A stretch of 64,000 bases of DNA from Pseudomonas putida (lineage in GTDB: Bacteria > Pseudomonadota > Gammaproteobacteria > Pseudomonadales > Pseudomonadaceae), in assembly GCF_004357765.1 (NCBI RefSeq), contig NZ_SMTE01000010.1, positions 186,001 to 250,000 of the forward strand. Reading direction: 5' to 3'. The translations under genes were made by a program, and so were the position numbers. This document shows, piece by piece, positions 26,902-37,265 of the stretch. The first letter of the stretch is position 1. Each line of letters begins with the position of its first letter. The notes beneath the pieces were generated by a model. It searched no databases and was not told where the DNA came from. It worked only from the letters and a program-made list of their open reading frames with translations.

Positions 26902-27060
26902 AGAAAAGCCCCTGCCAAAGCGCTGTGCCAGCATCGTGGAAATCCACCACTTTCCTCACCATCGTTTCCGGGTAGAATGCTCGTTCGCATGCGGCCTCAG
27001 GGCTGCACGGGCGACTCATGGGGCCGCCCTCCATCCCTAAGTGTGGAAGATCCTGCCGAT

Positions 27061-29796
27061 ATGTTTGCGCCTTTGTTAAAAAAACTTTTTGGAAGCAAGA
27101 ACGAGCGTGAAGTCAAACGCATGCTCAAGACGGTAGCTATCGTCAATGCCTTCGAAGAGAAGATGGTGGCCCTCTCCGACGAGCAACTGCGGGGCAAGAC
27201 CGCAGAGTTCAAGGAGCGTTTGGCCAAAGGCGAGACACTGGACCAATTGCTGCCTGAAGCCTTCGCCGTGGCCCGTGAGGCCGGCAAGCGTGTGATGGGC
27301 ATGCGCCACTTCGACGTACAGCTGATCGGCGGCATGACCCTGCACGAGGGCATGATCGCAGAAATGCGTACCGGTGAAGGCAAGACCTTGGTCGGTACCC
27401 TGGCCGTCTACCTCAACGCATTGTCCGGCAAGGGCGTGCACGTGGTAACCGTCAACGACTACCTGGCCCGCCGCGACGCCAACTGGATGCGCCCGCTGTA
27501 CGAATTCCTCGGCCTGACCGTAGGTATCGTCTCGGCATTCCAGCCGCCGGAAGAGAAGCGCGCTGCCTATGCGTCCGACATCACCTACGGCACCAACAAC
27601 GAATTCGGTTTCGACTACCTGCGCGACAACATGGCGTTCAGCCAGGAAGAGAAGTTCCAGCGTGAGCTGAACTTCGCCGTGATCGACGAAGTCGACTCGA
27701 TCCTCATCGACGAAGCCCGTACCCCGTTGATCATCTCCGGCCAGGCCGAGGACAGCTCCAAGCTGTACATCGAGATCAACCGCCTGATCCCGCGTCTGAC
27801 CCAGCACATCGAGGAAGTCGAAGGCCAGGTCACCCAGGAAGGCCACTTCACCATCGACGAGAAGAGCCGCCAGGTCGAGCTCAACGAAGCCGGTCACCAG
27901 TTCATCGAAGAAATGCTCACCCAGGCCGGCCTGCTGGCCGAAGGCGAGAGCCTCTATTCGGCGCACAACCTCGGCCTGCTGACCCACGTCTACGCTGGCC
28001 TGCGTGCGCACAAGCTGTTCCATCGCAACGTCGAGTACATCGTCCAGGACGGCCAGGTCCTGCTCATCGACGAGCACACCGGTCGTACCATGCCAGGCCG
28101 CCGTCTGTCCGAAGGCCTGCACCAGGCCATCGAGGCGAAAGAGAACCTGAACATCCAGGCCGAGAGCCAGACCCTGGCTTCGACCACCTTCCAGAACTAC
28201 TTCCGTCTCTACACCAAGCTGTCCGGCATGACCGGTACCGCTGACACCGAGGCGTTCGAGTTCCAGTCGATCTACGGCCTCAACGTGATGGTCATCCCGC
28301 CGAACAAGCCGCTGGCGCGTAAGGACTTCAACGACCTGGTGTACCTGACCGCCGACGAGAAGTACGCCGCGATCATCGCCGACATCAAGGAAAGCATGGT
28401 GGTTGGCCGTCCGGTGCTGGTGGGTACCGCGACCATCGAAACCTCCGAGCACATGTCGAACCTGCTGAAGAAGGAAGGGATCGACCACAAGGTACTGAAC
28501 GCCAAGTACCACGAGAAGGAAGCCGAGATCATCGCCCAGGCCGGTGCCCCAGGCGCGCTGACCATCGCTACCAACATGGCCGGCCGTGGTACCGACATCC
28601 TCCTGGGTGGCAACTGGGAAGCCGAAGTGGCTGCTCTGGAGAACCCCAGCGCCGAGCAGATCGCCCAGATCAAGGCCGACTGGCAGAAGCGTCACCAGCA
28701 GGTCATCGAGTCCGGTGGTCTGCACGTGATCGCCTCCGAGCGCCATGAATCGCGCCGTATCGACAACCAGCTGCGTGGCCGTTCCGGCCGTCAGGGCGAC
28801 CCTGGCTCCAGCCGTTTCTACCTGTCCCTGGAAGACAGCCTGATGCGTATCTTCGCCTCCGACCGGGTGAAGAACTTCATGAAGGCCCTGGGCATGCAGT
28901 CCGGCGAAGCCATCGAACACCGCATGGTCACCAATGCCATCGAAAAGGCCCAGCGCAAGGTCGAAGGCCGCAACTTCGATATTCGTAAGCAACTGCTCGA
29001 ATATGACGACGTAGCCAACGAGCAGCGCAAGGTGATCTACCACATGCGCAACAGCCTGTTGGCGGCCGAGAACATCGGCGACACCATCGTCGAATTCCGT
29101 AAGGAAGTGCTCGATGCCACCATCAGCCAGCACATTCCGCCGCAGTCGCTGCCCGAGCAGTGGGATGTGGCCGGCCTCGAGGCATCGCTGGCCAGCGACT
29201 TCGCCATCAAGCTGCCGATCCAGCAATGGCTCGACGAGGACGATCACCTCTACGAGGAGACCCTGCGCGAGAAGCTGCTGAACGAAATCACCAGCGCCTA
29301 CACCGAGAAGGAAGACCAGGCCGGCATCGAAGCCCTGCGTACCTTCGAGAAGCAGATTCTGCTGCGTGTCCTGGACGACCTGTGGAAGGACCACCTGTCG
29401 ACCATGGATCACCTGCGCCACGGTATCCACCTGCGTGGCTACGCGCAGAAGAACCCGAAGCAGGAGTACAAGCGCGAGTCGTTCGCCCTGTTCCAGGAAC
29501 TGCTCGAGTCGATCAAGCGCGACACCATTCGCGTGCTGTCGCACGTTCAGGTCCGTCGCGAAGATCCGGTCGAGGAGGAGGCCCGTCTGCGCCGCGAGGC
29601 CGAGGAGCTGGCCAGCCGCATGCAGTTCCAGCATGCCGAAGCCCCTGGCCTGGAGAGCGAGACACAAGCCGAAGAGGGTGCTGAGGTAGCGGTGGCCACC
29701 GCACCGGTGCGCAACGACCTCAAGCTGGGCCGCAACGAGCCGTGCTGGTGTGGTTCGGGCAAGAAATTCAAGCACTGCCATGGTCAGATTGAGTGA
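27061..29796 (+). CDS. secA: Preprotein translocase ATPase SecA
   Basis: Motor that drives unfolded preproteins through SecYEG. 911 residues from [20 protein letters not shown]. Walker [23 protein letters not shown]-like [34 protein letters not shown] and [18 protein letters not shown] of the second motor domain, the helical scaffold, a Gln/Glu-rich linker and the C-terminal zinc motif [14 protein letters not shown] that binds SecB. A longer frame starts at 26977, but the extension is not SecA-like and the usual N-terminus is at 27061. Confidence 0.97.
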   Translation: MFAPLLKKLFGSKNEREVKRMLKTVAIVNAFEEKMVALSDEQLRGKTAEFKERLAKGETLDQLLPEAFAVAREAGKRVMGMRHFDVQLIGGMTLHEGMIAEMRTGEGKTLVGTLAVYLNALSGKGVHVVTVNDYLARRDANWMRPLYEFLGLTVGIVSAFQPPEEKRAAYASDITYGTNNEFGFDYLRDNMAFSQEEKFQRELNFAVIDEVDSILIDEARTPLIISGQAEDSSKLYIEINRLIPRLTQHIEEVEGQVTQEGHFTIDEKSRQVELNEAGHQFIEEMLTQAGLLAEGESLYSAHNLGLLTHVYAGLRAHKLFHRNVEYIVQDGQVLLIDEHTGRTMPGRRLSEGLHQAIEAKENLNIQAESQTLASTTFQNYFRLYTKLSGMTGTADTEAFEFQSIYGLNVMVIPPNKPLARKDFNDLVYLTADEKYAAIIADIKESMVVGRPVLVGTATIETSEHMSNLLKKEGIDHKVLNAKYHEKEAEIIAQAGAPGALTIATNMAGRGTDILLGGNWEAEVAALENPSAEQIAQIKADWQKRHQQVIESGGLHVIASERHESRRIDNQLRGRSGRQGDPGSSRFYLSLEDSLMRIFASDRVKNFMKALGMQSGEAIEHRMVTNAIEKAQRKVEGRNFDIRKQLLEYDDVANEQRKVIYHMRNSLLAAENIGDTIVEFRKEVLDATISQHIPPQSLPEQWDVAGLEASLASDFAIKLPIQQWLDEDDHLYEETLREKLLNEITSAYTEKEDQAGIEALRTFEKQILLRVLDDLWKDHLSTMDHLRHGIHLRGYAQKNPKQEYKRESFALFQELLESIKRDTIRVLSHVQVRREDPVEEEARLRREAEELASRMQFQHAEAPGLESETQAEEGAEVAVATAPVRNDLKLGRNEPCWCGSGKKFKHCHGQIE

Positions 29797-29827
29797 TCTG
29801 ATCCATCCGCTGTAATCTGACAACATC

Positions 29828-29947
29828 GGGGCCGCTGGGCGGCCCATTCGCGGCACAAGGCCGCTCCCACTGGGAAATCGCCCCTTGCATGAGGCGCGGT
29901 CCCTGTGGGAGCGGCCTTGTGCCGCGAATGGGGCGCGAAGCGGCCCC
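29828..29947. repeat. Inverted pair of REP elements between secA and argJ
   Basis: GGGGCCGC...CCCATTCGCGGCACAAGG CCGCTCCCAC (29828-29870) is followed, after a 34-base spacer, by GTGGGAGCGGCCTTGTGCC GCGAATGGGG...GCGGCCCC (29905-29947). This is a BIME-like pair of the P. putida REP family. It forms a long potential stem and may act as the secA terminator. Confidence 0.85.
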
Positions 29948-29989
29948 GCTCTTCCTTCGACTGTTCACCGTATTTCTAGGAGCGCTCTA

Positions 29990-31207
29990 ATGGCTGTTGG
30001 TCTTGGTCCTTTGCCCACCCTGCACCCGGTGCCGGGTTTTGAACTTGGTATCGCTTCTGCCGGCATCAAGCGTCCAGGGCGCAAGGATGTGGTGGTCATG
30101 CGTTGTGCCGAGGGCTCCAGCGTCGCGGGTGTGTTCACCCTCAATGCTTTCTGTGCAGCACCGGTGATCCTCTCCAAGCAACGTGTGCAAGGCACCGTGC
30201 GTTATCTGCTGACCAACACCGGGAACGCCAACGCCGGCACTGGCGCACCTGGCCTGGCTGCCGCCGAACGCACCTGCGCCAAGTTGGCCGAGCTCGCCGG
30301 CGTGCCGGCGGAGTCGGTGCTTCCGTTCTCCACCGGCGTGATCGGCGAGCCGCTGCCGGTCGAGAAGATCGAAGGTGCGCTGCAGGCTGCGCTGGACAAC
30401 CTGTCGGAAAACAACTGGGCAGAGGCCGCCACCGGCATCATGACCACCGACACCCTGCCCAAGGGTGCCAGCCGCCAGTTCCAGCACGATGGTGTGACCG
30501 TCACCGTGACTGGCATCAGCAAGGGCGCCGGCATGATTCGTCCGAACATGGCCACCATGCTCGGCTACATCGCCACCGACGCCAAGGTCGCGCCCCAGGT
30601 GCTCAAGGATCTGATGCTCGACGGTGCCAACAAGTCGTTCAATCGCATCACCATCGATGGCGATACCTCGACCAACGACTGCTGCATGCTGATCGCCACC
30701 GGCAAGGCCAACCTGCCGGAAGTCACCGAAGCCAGCGGCGCACTGTTCGAAGCCCTGAAGAAAGCGGTGTTCGAGGTGTGCATGGAAGTGGCCCAGGCCA
30801 TCGTCCGGGATGGCGAAGGCGCTACCAAATTCGTCACCGTGCAGGTCAACGGCGGTGCTAACCATCAGGAGTGCCTGGACGTTGGTTACGCCGTGGCTCA
30901 CTCGCCGCTGATCAAGACCGCGCTGTTCGCCTCCGATCCGAACTGGGGCCGCATTCTCGCTGCCGTTGGCCGTGCCGGTGTGCCGGCGCTGGACGTCAGC
31001 CTGATCGATGTTTACCTCGATAGCGTCTGCATCGCCAGCCAGGGTGGCCGCAGCCCGAGCTACACCGAAGAGCAGGGTTCGAAGGTGATGGCTCAGGAGG
31101 AAATCACCATCCGTATCGAGCTGGGCCGTGGCCAGTGCAGCGAAACCATCTGGACCACCGACCTGTCCCACGAGTACGTGAAGATCAACGCCGAATACCG
31201 TACCTGA
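29990..31207 (+). CDS. argJ: Bifunctional ornithine acetyltransferase / N-acetylglutamate synthase
   Basis: Recycles the acetyl group in the arginine pathway, moving it from N-acetylornithine to glutamate. 405 residues from the ATG at 29990, with TAGGAG upstream. ArgJ is made as a precursor that cuts itself before a Thr nucleophile; here the site is in [15 protein letters not shown]. Other motifs: [53 protein letters not shown], and the C-terminus [14 protein letters not shown]. The frame also runs upstream to 29885 through the REP element; that part is not coding. Confidence 0.97.
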   Translation: MAVGLGPLPTLHPVPGFELGIASAGIKRPGRKDVVVMRCAEGSSVAGVFTLNAFCAAPVILSKQRVQGTVRYLLTNTGNANAGTGAPGLAAAERTCAKLAELAGVPAESVLPFSTGVIGEPLPVEKIEGALQAALDNLSENNWAEAATGIMTTDTLPKGASRQFQHDGVTVTVTGISKGAGMIRPNMATMLGYIATDAKVAPQVLKDLMLDGANKSFNRITIDGDTSTNDCCMLIATGKANLPEVTEASGALFEALKKAVFEVCMEVAQAIVRDGEGATKFVTVQVNGGANHQECLDVGYAVAHSPLIKTALFASDPNWGRILAAVGRAGVPALDVSLIDVYLDSVCIASQGGRSPSYTEEQGSKVMAQEEITIRIELGRGQCSETIWTTDLSHEYVKINAEYRT

Positions 31208-31296
31208 TGCCATCCTAGAGCCGCTTCCCGGCCATCGCCGGCTCGCCGACGATGGCTGCGAAGCAGCCCGAATACCCTCGGAAATGGAGCCGAACC

Positions 31297-31929
31297 ATGA
31301 CCTATCACCTGATCATCGGCGACAAGCTGTATTCCTCCTGGTCGTTGCGCGGTGCGCTGGCCCTCGAGCTGGCCGGCGTGCCTTATGAAGAAACGCTGAT
31401 CAAACTCAACCAGCCCGACACTCGCCAGCGCCTTCTCGCATTCTCCGCCAGCGGCAAGGTGCCGCTGCTCAAGACCGAGCATGGCGTGATCGCCGACTCT
31501 CTGGCCATTGCCGAATACCTCAACGAGCAGCACCCCGACGCCCAGCTGTGGCCGGCGGACGTCGCCGCCCGAGCCCAGGCTCGCTCGGCGTGCGCGCAGA
31601 TGCACAGCGGCTTCTTCGCCCTGCGCGGTGCCATGCCGTTCGACCTGTCACGCGACGAGGGGCTGGAATCGGTACCCCTGGACGTGCAGATCGATATCGA
31701 CCGGATCGTCGCGCTGTGGTCCGAATGCCGTCTGGTGGCCAAGGACAGTGGGCCGTTCCTGTTCGGCAAACCAACCCTGGCCGACGCATTCTTCGCCCCC
31801 GTAGCCGTGCGCCTGCGTACCTATCGTGTCGAAGTACCGGCCGAGGCCGCGGCCTACATCGAGACCATCTACCAGTGGCCGGCCTTCCAGGTCTGGCAAA
31901 AAGCCGGCTTGGCGGAGCGTGAAGGGTGA
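31297..31929 (+). CDS. Glutathione S-transferase family protein
   Basis: 210 residues from the ATG at 31297 with GGAG 7 bases upstream. The N-terminal thioredoxin-like domain starts YHLIIGDKLYSSWSLRGALA, with Ser in the catalytic SSWS region, followed by GKVPLLKTEHGVIADSLAIA, the glutathione-binding cis-Pro and Glu/Asp-Ser segment. The C-terminal all-helical domain includes LFGKPTLADAFFAPVA. The substrate is not predictable. It overlaps the Nudix gene by 4 bases (GTGA), so the two are probably co-translated, which fits a shared oxidative-damage theme. Confidence 0.88.
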   Translation: MTYHLIIGDKLYSSWSLRGALALELAGVPYEETLIKLNQPDTRQRLLAFSASGKVPLLKTEHGVIADSLAIAEYLNEQHPDAQLWPADVAARAQARSACAQMHSGFFALRGAMPFDLSRDEGLESVPLDVQIDIDRIVALWSECRLVAKDSGPFLFGKPTLADAFFAPVAVRLRTYRVEVPAEAAAYIETIYQWPAFQVWQKAGLAEREG

Positions 31930-32870
31930 AGCGGATTCATGTAGCGGCCGCGGTGATCCGTGGCACCGACGGGCGCATCCTGATTGCTCGGCGTGCCGAT
32001 ACTCAACACCAAGGGGGACTCTGGGAGTTTCCCGGGGGCAAGGTGGAGCCGGGAGAAAGTGTCGAGGCGGCCCTGGCCCGTGAGCTGCGCGAGGAGTTGG
32101 GGATCGAGGTGAGTCGGTCGCGGCCGCTGATCGCGGTCAGCCATGATTACCCGGACAAACACGTACTGCTGGAGGTGCGTGAGGTCGAGGCATTCAGCGG
32201 CGAGCCGCACGGCGCCGAAGGCCAGCCGTTGGCCTGGGTGGCGCCTCGTGACCTGGCCCAGTACGATTTTCCCGAAGCTAACAAGCCCATCGTCGCCGCT
32301 GCTCGCTTGCCGGATAGCTATCTGATAACACCCGATGGCCTGGAAACGCCCGCACTGCTCAAGGGCATCCAGAAGGCGGTGGCCAGTGGTATCCGCCTGA
32401 TCCAGTTGCGGGCGCCGGACATGTACGATCCCAAGTATCGGGATGTCGCGGTGGATGCGGTGGGGCTGTGCGCGGGCAAGGCGCAACTGATGCTCAAGGG
32501 GCCGCTGGAGTGGTTGGGGGACTTCCCGGCGGCCGGCTGGCACCTGACCGCCGCGCAGTTGCGCAAATACGCCGCCAACGGTAGACCATTTCCGACCGCG
32601 CGCTGGCTGGCGGCCTCCTGCCACAACGCAGAGGAACTGGCGCTTGCGCAGCAGATGGGCGTCGATTTCGTCACCCTCTCGCCGGTGCAGGCGACCCAGA
32701 CTCATCCCGAGGCAGTGCCATTGGGGTGGGATGAGGCGCAGCGCTTGATTTCGGGCTTCAACCAGCCGGTTTACCTGCTGGGAGGGGTTGGGCCGGGTGA
32801 GCGGGAGAAGGCCTGGAATGCCGGAGCCCAGGGGGTTGCCGGAATTCGCGCATTCTGGCCTGAGACCTGA
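31926..32870 (+). CDS. mutT: Nudix hydrolase fused to a ThiE/TenI-like domain (MutT-type)
   Basis: N-terminal Nudix domain (about 1-130) with a full Nudix box, GGKVEPGESVEAALARELRE then EELGI, as in MutT, which hydrolyses 8-oxo-dGTP. The C-terminal half (about 135-314) resembles thiamine-phosphate synthase/TenI: LIQLRAPD, AAGWHLTAAQLRK, SCHNAEELALAQQMGVDFV, VYLLGGVGPGE. Residues that ThiE uses (the RxKD lysine and the ND pair) appear absent, so this domain is probably not a synthase. 314 residues, GTG start overlapping the GST stop. The fusion is common in pseudomonads; the function of the second domain is unknown. Confidence 0.85.
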   Translation: MKRIHVAAAVIRGTDGRILIARRADTQHQGGLWEFPGGKVEPGESVEAALARELREELGIEVSRSRPLIAVSHDYPDKHVLLEVREVEAFSGEPHGAEGQPLAWVAPRDLAQYDFPEANKPIVAAARLPDSYLITPDGLETPALLKGIQKAVASGIRLIQLRAPDMYDPKYRDVAVDAVGLCAGKAQLMLKGPLEWLGDFPAAGWHLTAAQLRKYAANGRPFPTARWLAASCHNAEELALAQQMGVDFVTLSPVQATQTHPEAVPLGWDEAQRLISGFNQPVYLLGGVGPGEREKAWNAGAQGVAGIRAFWPET

Positions 32871-32876
32871 GTATCT

Positions 32877-32998
32877 GGGGCCGCTTTGCGGCCCATTCGC
32901 GGGACAAGCCCGCTCCCACAGATATCGCCTTGATCTTTTAGCTTGCAGAGCCCCTGTGGGAGCGGGCTTGCCCCGCGAATGGGCTGCAAAGCAGCCCC
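32877..32998. repeat. Inverted pair of REP elements after mutT
   Basis: GGGGCCGC...CCCATTCGCGGGACAAGC CCGCTCCCACAG (32877-32921) and its near-complement CTGTGGGAGCGGGCTTGCC CCGCGAATGGG...GCAGCCCC (32954-32998), separated by 32 bases. Same family as the pair after secA. It lies between convergent genes and may terminate both. Confidence 0.85.
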
Positions 32999-33005
32999 AG
33001 CGATA

Positions 33006-33572
33006 TCAGCCCTGAGGCTTATCCGCAGGCTGCCATAAGACCTCAGCCACCCCCTGCCGCCGCCCGATGATCCGCGCCGCGACGAACAGCAGATCCGAAA
33101 GCCGGTTGATATACGCCAACCCAAGCCCCTCCAGCGGCTCCAGCGCATTCAGTTGCTGGCAGCGTCGCTCGGCGCTGCGCGCCAGGCTGCGGCACACATG
33201 GGCCTGGGCCACCAGAGCCGAACCACTGGGGAGGATGAAGTTCTTCAGCGGCCCCATCTCCTCATTCCAGACATCGATCGCCATCTCCAGGCGTTCCACC
33301 TCGGCCTGGTTCAACGCCTGGTAACTGGGCATCGCCAACTCGCCCCCAAGGTCGAACAAGCGATGCTGGCACGGCGCCAATACCTCACTGACCTCATCCA
33401 GCCCGTGTTCGGCCAGCCCGGCCAGCAGCAGCCCGAGCTGGCTGTTGAGGCTGTCGACCTCGCCGATCGCCTCGATGCGCGGGTGGTCCTTGGGCACCCG
33501 CCGGCCATCGCCCAGGCCCGTTTCGCCACGGTCGCCGGTGCGGGTGTAGATTTTCGACAGGCGATAGCCCAT
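33006..33572 (-). CDS. ATP:cob(I)alamin adenosyltransferase, PduO type
   Basis: Transfers adenosyl from ATP to cob(I)alamin, making coenzyme B12. 188 residues starting MGYRLSKIYTRTGDRGETGL. Family motifs: the ATP-binding TRTGDRGETGLGDGRRVPKD, EAIGEVDSLNSQLGLLLA, and HVCRSLARSAERRCQQL. The ATG at 33572 is preferred because GGAGG lies 7 bases before it; an ATG at 33578, overlapping the upstream kinase stop, has that site only one base away. It is probably translated together with the sensor kinase gene. Confidence 0.88.
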   Translation of the reverse strand: MGYRLSKIYTRTGDRGETGLGDGRRVPKDHPRIEAIGEVDSLNSQLGLLLAGLAEHGLDEVSEVLAPCQHRLFDLGGELAMPSYQALNQAEVERLEMAIDVWNEEMGPLKNFILPSGSALVAQAHVCRSLARSAERRCQQLNALEPLEGLGLAYINRLSDLLFVAARIIGRRQGVAEVLWQPADKPQG

Positions 33573-33574
33573 GG

Positions 33575-35605
33575 TCATGCCTCCGTCTGGCCGGTCACTG
33601 CAGGTGCCGGCTGGCCAAGGGGCAGGCGCAGCGTGAAGCAAGTGCCCTGGCCGGGCGTGGACTGCACTTCCATCTGCCCCTTGTGGTTGTTGGTGATGAT
33701 GAAGTACGAAACCGACAAGCCGAGCCCGGTGCCCTGGCCGATTTCCTTGGTGGTGAAGAATGGCTCGAAGGTCCGCTTGCGCACCGTTTCGGGCATGCCG
33801 ATGCCGTTGTCCTCGACCTGGATTTCCGCCCAGGGCGGATTGAGCCGCGTCCGCAGGATGATACGCCCGGGCTCGCTAGGCTGGGGGCGCTGATGAATGG
33901 CCTGGGCGGCATTCTTGAGCAGATTCAGCAGCACCTGTTCCAGTTCGTTCGCGGTGCACGGTACCGGACCCAGTTCGGGGTCGAACTGGCGAACGATGGC
34001 CTGGCCCTTGAAATCGAAGCCAATGGTCAGGTCGAAGTCGTTGCTGGCGATTTCCACCGCCTGGTCGATCAGCGCGGGCAGATCGCAGGGGGCCAGCTGG
34101 CGGTTGCTGCGTCGGCTGAAACTGAGCATATGGGTGACGATCTTGGCCGCCCGGGCCCCCGCCTGCTGGATGCCGTCGAGCAACTGCGGCACTTCGCGGC
34201 TCTCGAGGTAACGGTTGACACTGGGCAGGTCAATGCCCAGCTCGGCAGCCTGCTCCTGGTTGCGCGGCAGCTCCGGTGACAGGCGCCGACGAATGTTCTG
34301 CACGTTATGCAGAATCGCTCCCAGCGGGTTGTTGATCTCGTGGGCCATGCCAGCGGCCAGGCCACCCACCGAGAGCATCTTTTCGGATTGCACCATCATC
34401 TCTTCCAGCGACAGGCGCTGGGTGATGTCGTCGATACGGATCACCACGCCACGGCCGCCCCCGCCCATCAGCGGGTAGAAGGTCAGGGCGTAGTGCCGCA
34501 GATCCTCGTCCTTGGGCCAGGTGACCCGCTCTATCTTGGCTACCCGATGTTTCTCGACGCTTTCCTTGAGTTGCGGCAGGAAAGGCTTGAGCGGTTCGAA
34601 GGCGATGAAGATCGGCTGGTTCAGCGCTTCGTCCAGAGGAGTGCCGGAAAGCACCGTGGCCTCGTGATTCCACTGAGTGACGTAGAGCTGCTCGTCGAGA
34701 GCGATGAGCGCCGAGGGCATGGAGTCGATGATGCTGTTGAGGTAGTTCTGGAAGCCCGTGAGTTTTTTCTCGATCTTGCTGCGGACCTGGACTTCCAGTT
34801 CCAGCTTGCGGTTGGTGTGGCGGGTTTCCTCGGCCAGGCCCTGAGCCTGGTCGTAGGCATTCTGGAATTCGTCGCGGGTACGCTTGAGCTGCTGCTCGCG
34901 GGCTTCGATACGCGACAGCATGGTGTTGAACGCCTCGGCCAGGCTGCCGATCTCGTCGTCGTTGCCACGGGTGGCGCGCAAGGCATAGCTTTCTTCGCGG
35001 GTGACCTGGCGGCTGAGTTCTTCGAGCTGGTTGATCGGCTGGGTGATCAGGCGTTTGATCTGCCGGGCGATGAGCAGCCACAACAGGATGCTGAACACCA
35101 ATATCGCAGCGCTGGCGGTGAGAGTGCCGGTGTAGAAGGCGGTGGGTAGTTCGCTGCTGGCCACCAGCAGCAGATGGGCCGGAGGGTTGGCATCGCGGGG
35201 CAGGCGCACCAGTTGGGTGCTGCGAAACTCCATCAGACGCCAACCATCGATACTGCGGTAGCGCTTGGGCAGCGCCAGCGGCTCGCCGTGCTGCAACTGG
35301 GCCAACAGTCGCCCGTCACCGCCATAGATGGCCGCGGCACGCAATGGGGTATAGCTATCCAGTTCCCTGAGCAGCGCCGTGGCTGACTCGGGGGTGTCGC
35401 CGGCACGAGCCGACAGCTGAGGATTGGAGACCAGCCGTCCGATGGTTTGCAGGGCCTGGGGCGCCATGCTTTCCTGGGTGATCCAGTAGGCGGCGCTGAT
35501 AAAGGCCAGGTTGGCCACCAGCAGAATGGTTACCAGCAATACCAACAGGGCTGCCAGCAGCTTCTGCCCGACCGGGAGGTTTTCCAGGCGTTTGCGCAAG
35601 GTCAT
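33575..35605 (-). CDS. Membrane-bound sensor histidine kinase with PAS domain
   Basis: 676 residues. Two membrane helices (about 15-38 and 160-182) bracket a periplasmic sensor region of roughly 120 residues. Then come a HAMP linker (ITQPINQLEELSRQV), coiled coil (235-285), a PAS domain (about 286-400, starting IIDSMPSALIALDEQ), the phosphoacceptor AHEINNPLGA (His422), N box NELEQVLLNLLKNAAQAI, and ATP lid motifs EVEDNGIGMPE and GTGLGLSVSYFI. The ATG at 35605 is used; a TTG at 35611 is the alternative. No response regulator gene is adjacent. By position it matches P. aeruginosa PA4398, reported to affect swarming; that link is from memory. Confidence 0.85.
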   Translation of the reverse strand: MTLRKRLENLPVGQKLLAALLVLLVTILLVANLAFISAAYWITQESMAPQALQTIGRLVSNPQLSARAGDTPESATALLRELDSYTPLRAAAIYGGDGRLLAQLQHGEPLALPKRYRSIDGWRLMEFRSTQLVRLPRDANPPAHLLLVASSELPTAFYTGTLTASAAILVFSILLWLLIARQIKRLITQPINQLEELSRQVTREESYALRATRGNDDEIGSLAEAFNTMLSRIEAREQQLKRTRDEFQNAYDQAQGLAEETRHTNRKLELEVQVRSKIEKKLTGFQNYLNSIIDSMPSALIALDEQLYVTQWNHEATVLSGTPLDEALNQPIFIAFEPLKPFLPQLKESVEKHRVAKIERVTWPKDEDLRHYALTFYPLMGGGGRGVVIRIDDITQRLSLEEMMVQSEKMLSVGGLAAGMAHEINNPLGAILHNVQNIRRRLSPELPRNQEQAAELGIDLPSVNRYLESREVPQLLDGIQQAGARAAKIVTHMLSFSRRSNRQLAPCDLPALIDQAVEIASNDFDLTIGFDFKGQAIVRQFDPELGPVPCTANELEQVLLNLLKNAAQAIHQRPQPSEPGRIILRTRLNPPWAEIQVEDNGIGMPETVRKRTFEPFFTTKEIGQGTGLGLSVSYFIITNNHKGQMEVQSTPGQGTCFTLRLPLGQPAPAVTGQTEA

Positions 35606-35644
35606 GGGCAAGGCAATGTCCGTATCCGATTCAAGGTGCCAGCG

Positions 35645-36649
<1,005 letters not shown>

Positions 36650-36664
36650 TTATGGAGGATAGCC

Positions 36665-37150
36665 ATGCCGTCGTTCGACGTGGTATCGGAACTGGACAAG
36701 CACGAAGTACAGAACGCAGTCGACAACGCCATCAAGGATCTCGATCGTCGTTACGACCTCAAGGGCAAGGGCAGCTTCGAGTTCAAGGACAAGGAACAGA
36801 CCGTGGTGCTGACCGCAGAGGAAGAGTTCCAGCTCGAGGCGATGCTGGAGATCCTGCGCCTGGCCCTGGTCAAGCGCAAGATCGACGTCAAGTGCCTGGA
36901 AACCAAGGACCCCTACGCCTCCGGCAAAGAGAAGAAGCAGGAAGCCAAGTTCCGCGAAGGCATCGACAAGGATCTGGCCAAGAAGATCGTCGCCACCATC
37001 AAGGACGCCAAGCTCAAGGTTCAGGCGGCCATTCAGGGTGAGCAGGTCCGGGTCACCGGCAAGAAGCGTGACGATCTGCAGGAGGCCATTGCCCTGCTGC
37101 GCACCAAGGAATTCGACATGCCGCTGCAGTTCAACAACTTCCGCGACTGA
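36665..37150 (+). CDS. yajQ: YajQ family nucleotide-binding protein
   Basis: 161-residue protein of the YajQ (UPF0234) family, two ferredoxin-like domains. [20 protein letters not shown] at the N-terminus, [17 protein letters not shown]-like segment, [20 protein letters not shown], and a C-terminus ending in the conserved [10 protein letters not shown]. Members in Xanthomonas and Pseudomonas bind cyclic di-GMP and act on transcription; whether this one does is inferred. GGAGG lies 7-11 bases before the ATG. TATAAT at 36581-36586 in the divergent panE-yajQ gap is a likely -10 element. Confidence 0.93.
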   Translation: MPSFDVVSELDKHEVQNAVDNAIKDLDRRYDLKGKGSFEFKDKEQTVVLTAEEEFQLEAMLEILRLALVKRKIDVKCLETKDPYASGKEKKQEAKFREGIDKDLAKKIVATIKDAKLKVQAAIQGEQVRVTGKKRDDLQEAIALLRTKEFDMPLQFNNFRD

Positions 37151-37202
37151 GCCAGGTTTACTCCGGAACCGAGCTGGCGCTGGCACTGTCCACCGGTTCC
37201 GA

Positions 37203-37230
37203 GGCCGCTGCTAGACCCGCGGCCGGTTTT
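37203..37230 (+). terminator. Possible terminator after yajQ
   Basis: GGCCGC and GCGGCC pair around a 10-base loop, followed by GGTTTT. An overlapping larger repeat, GGAACC...GGTTCC, lies just upstream. Short stem, so only a tentative call. Confidence 0.4.
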
Positions 37231-37265
37231 CACCCGCAGTTGCCGTAACGCATCAGGAGATGGAT

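Noticed and set aside
26764-27060. Search for a secM-like arrest peptide upstream of secA
   Set aside because: No open frame with a signal sequence and arrest-like end is present; Pseudomonas has dciA here instead.
26977-27060. Upstream in-frame extension of secA
   Set aside because: The 28 extra residues are unlike any SecA N-terminus, while [14 protein letters not shown] matches the family.
27076-29856. 926-codon open frame antisense to secA
   Set aside because: It mirrors the codon-3 GC bias of secA, has low-complexity His/Gly/Gln/Val composition and no family motifs; secA itself is unambiguous.
37151-37265. Possible small RNA in the yajQ-mscS gap
   Set aside because: Only two overlapping inverted repeats and no promoter-like sequence; better explained as a weak terminator and leader.
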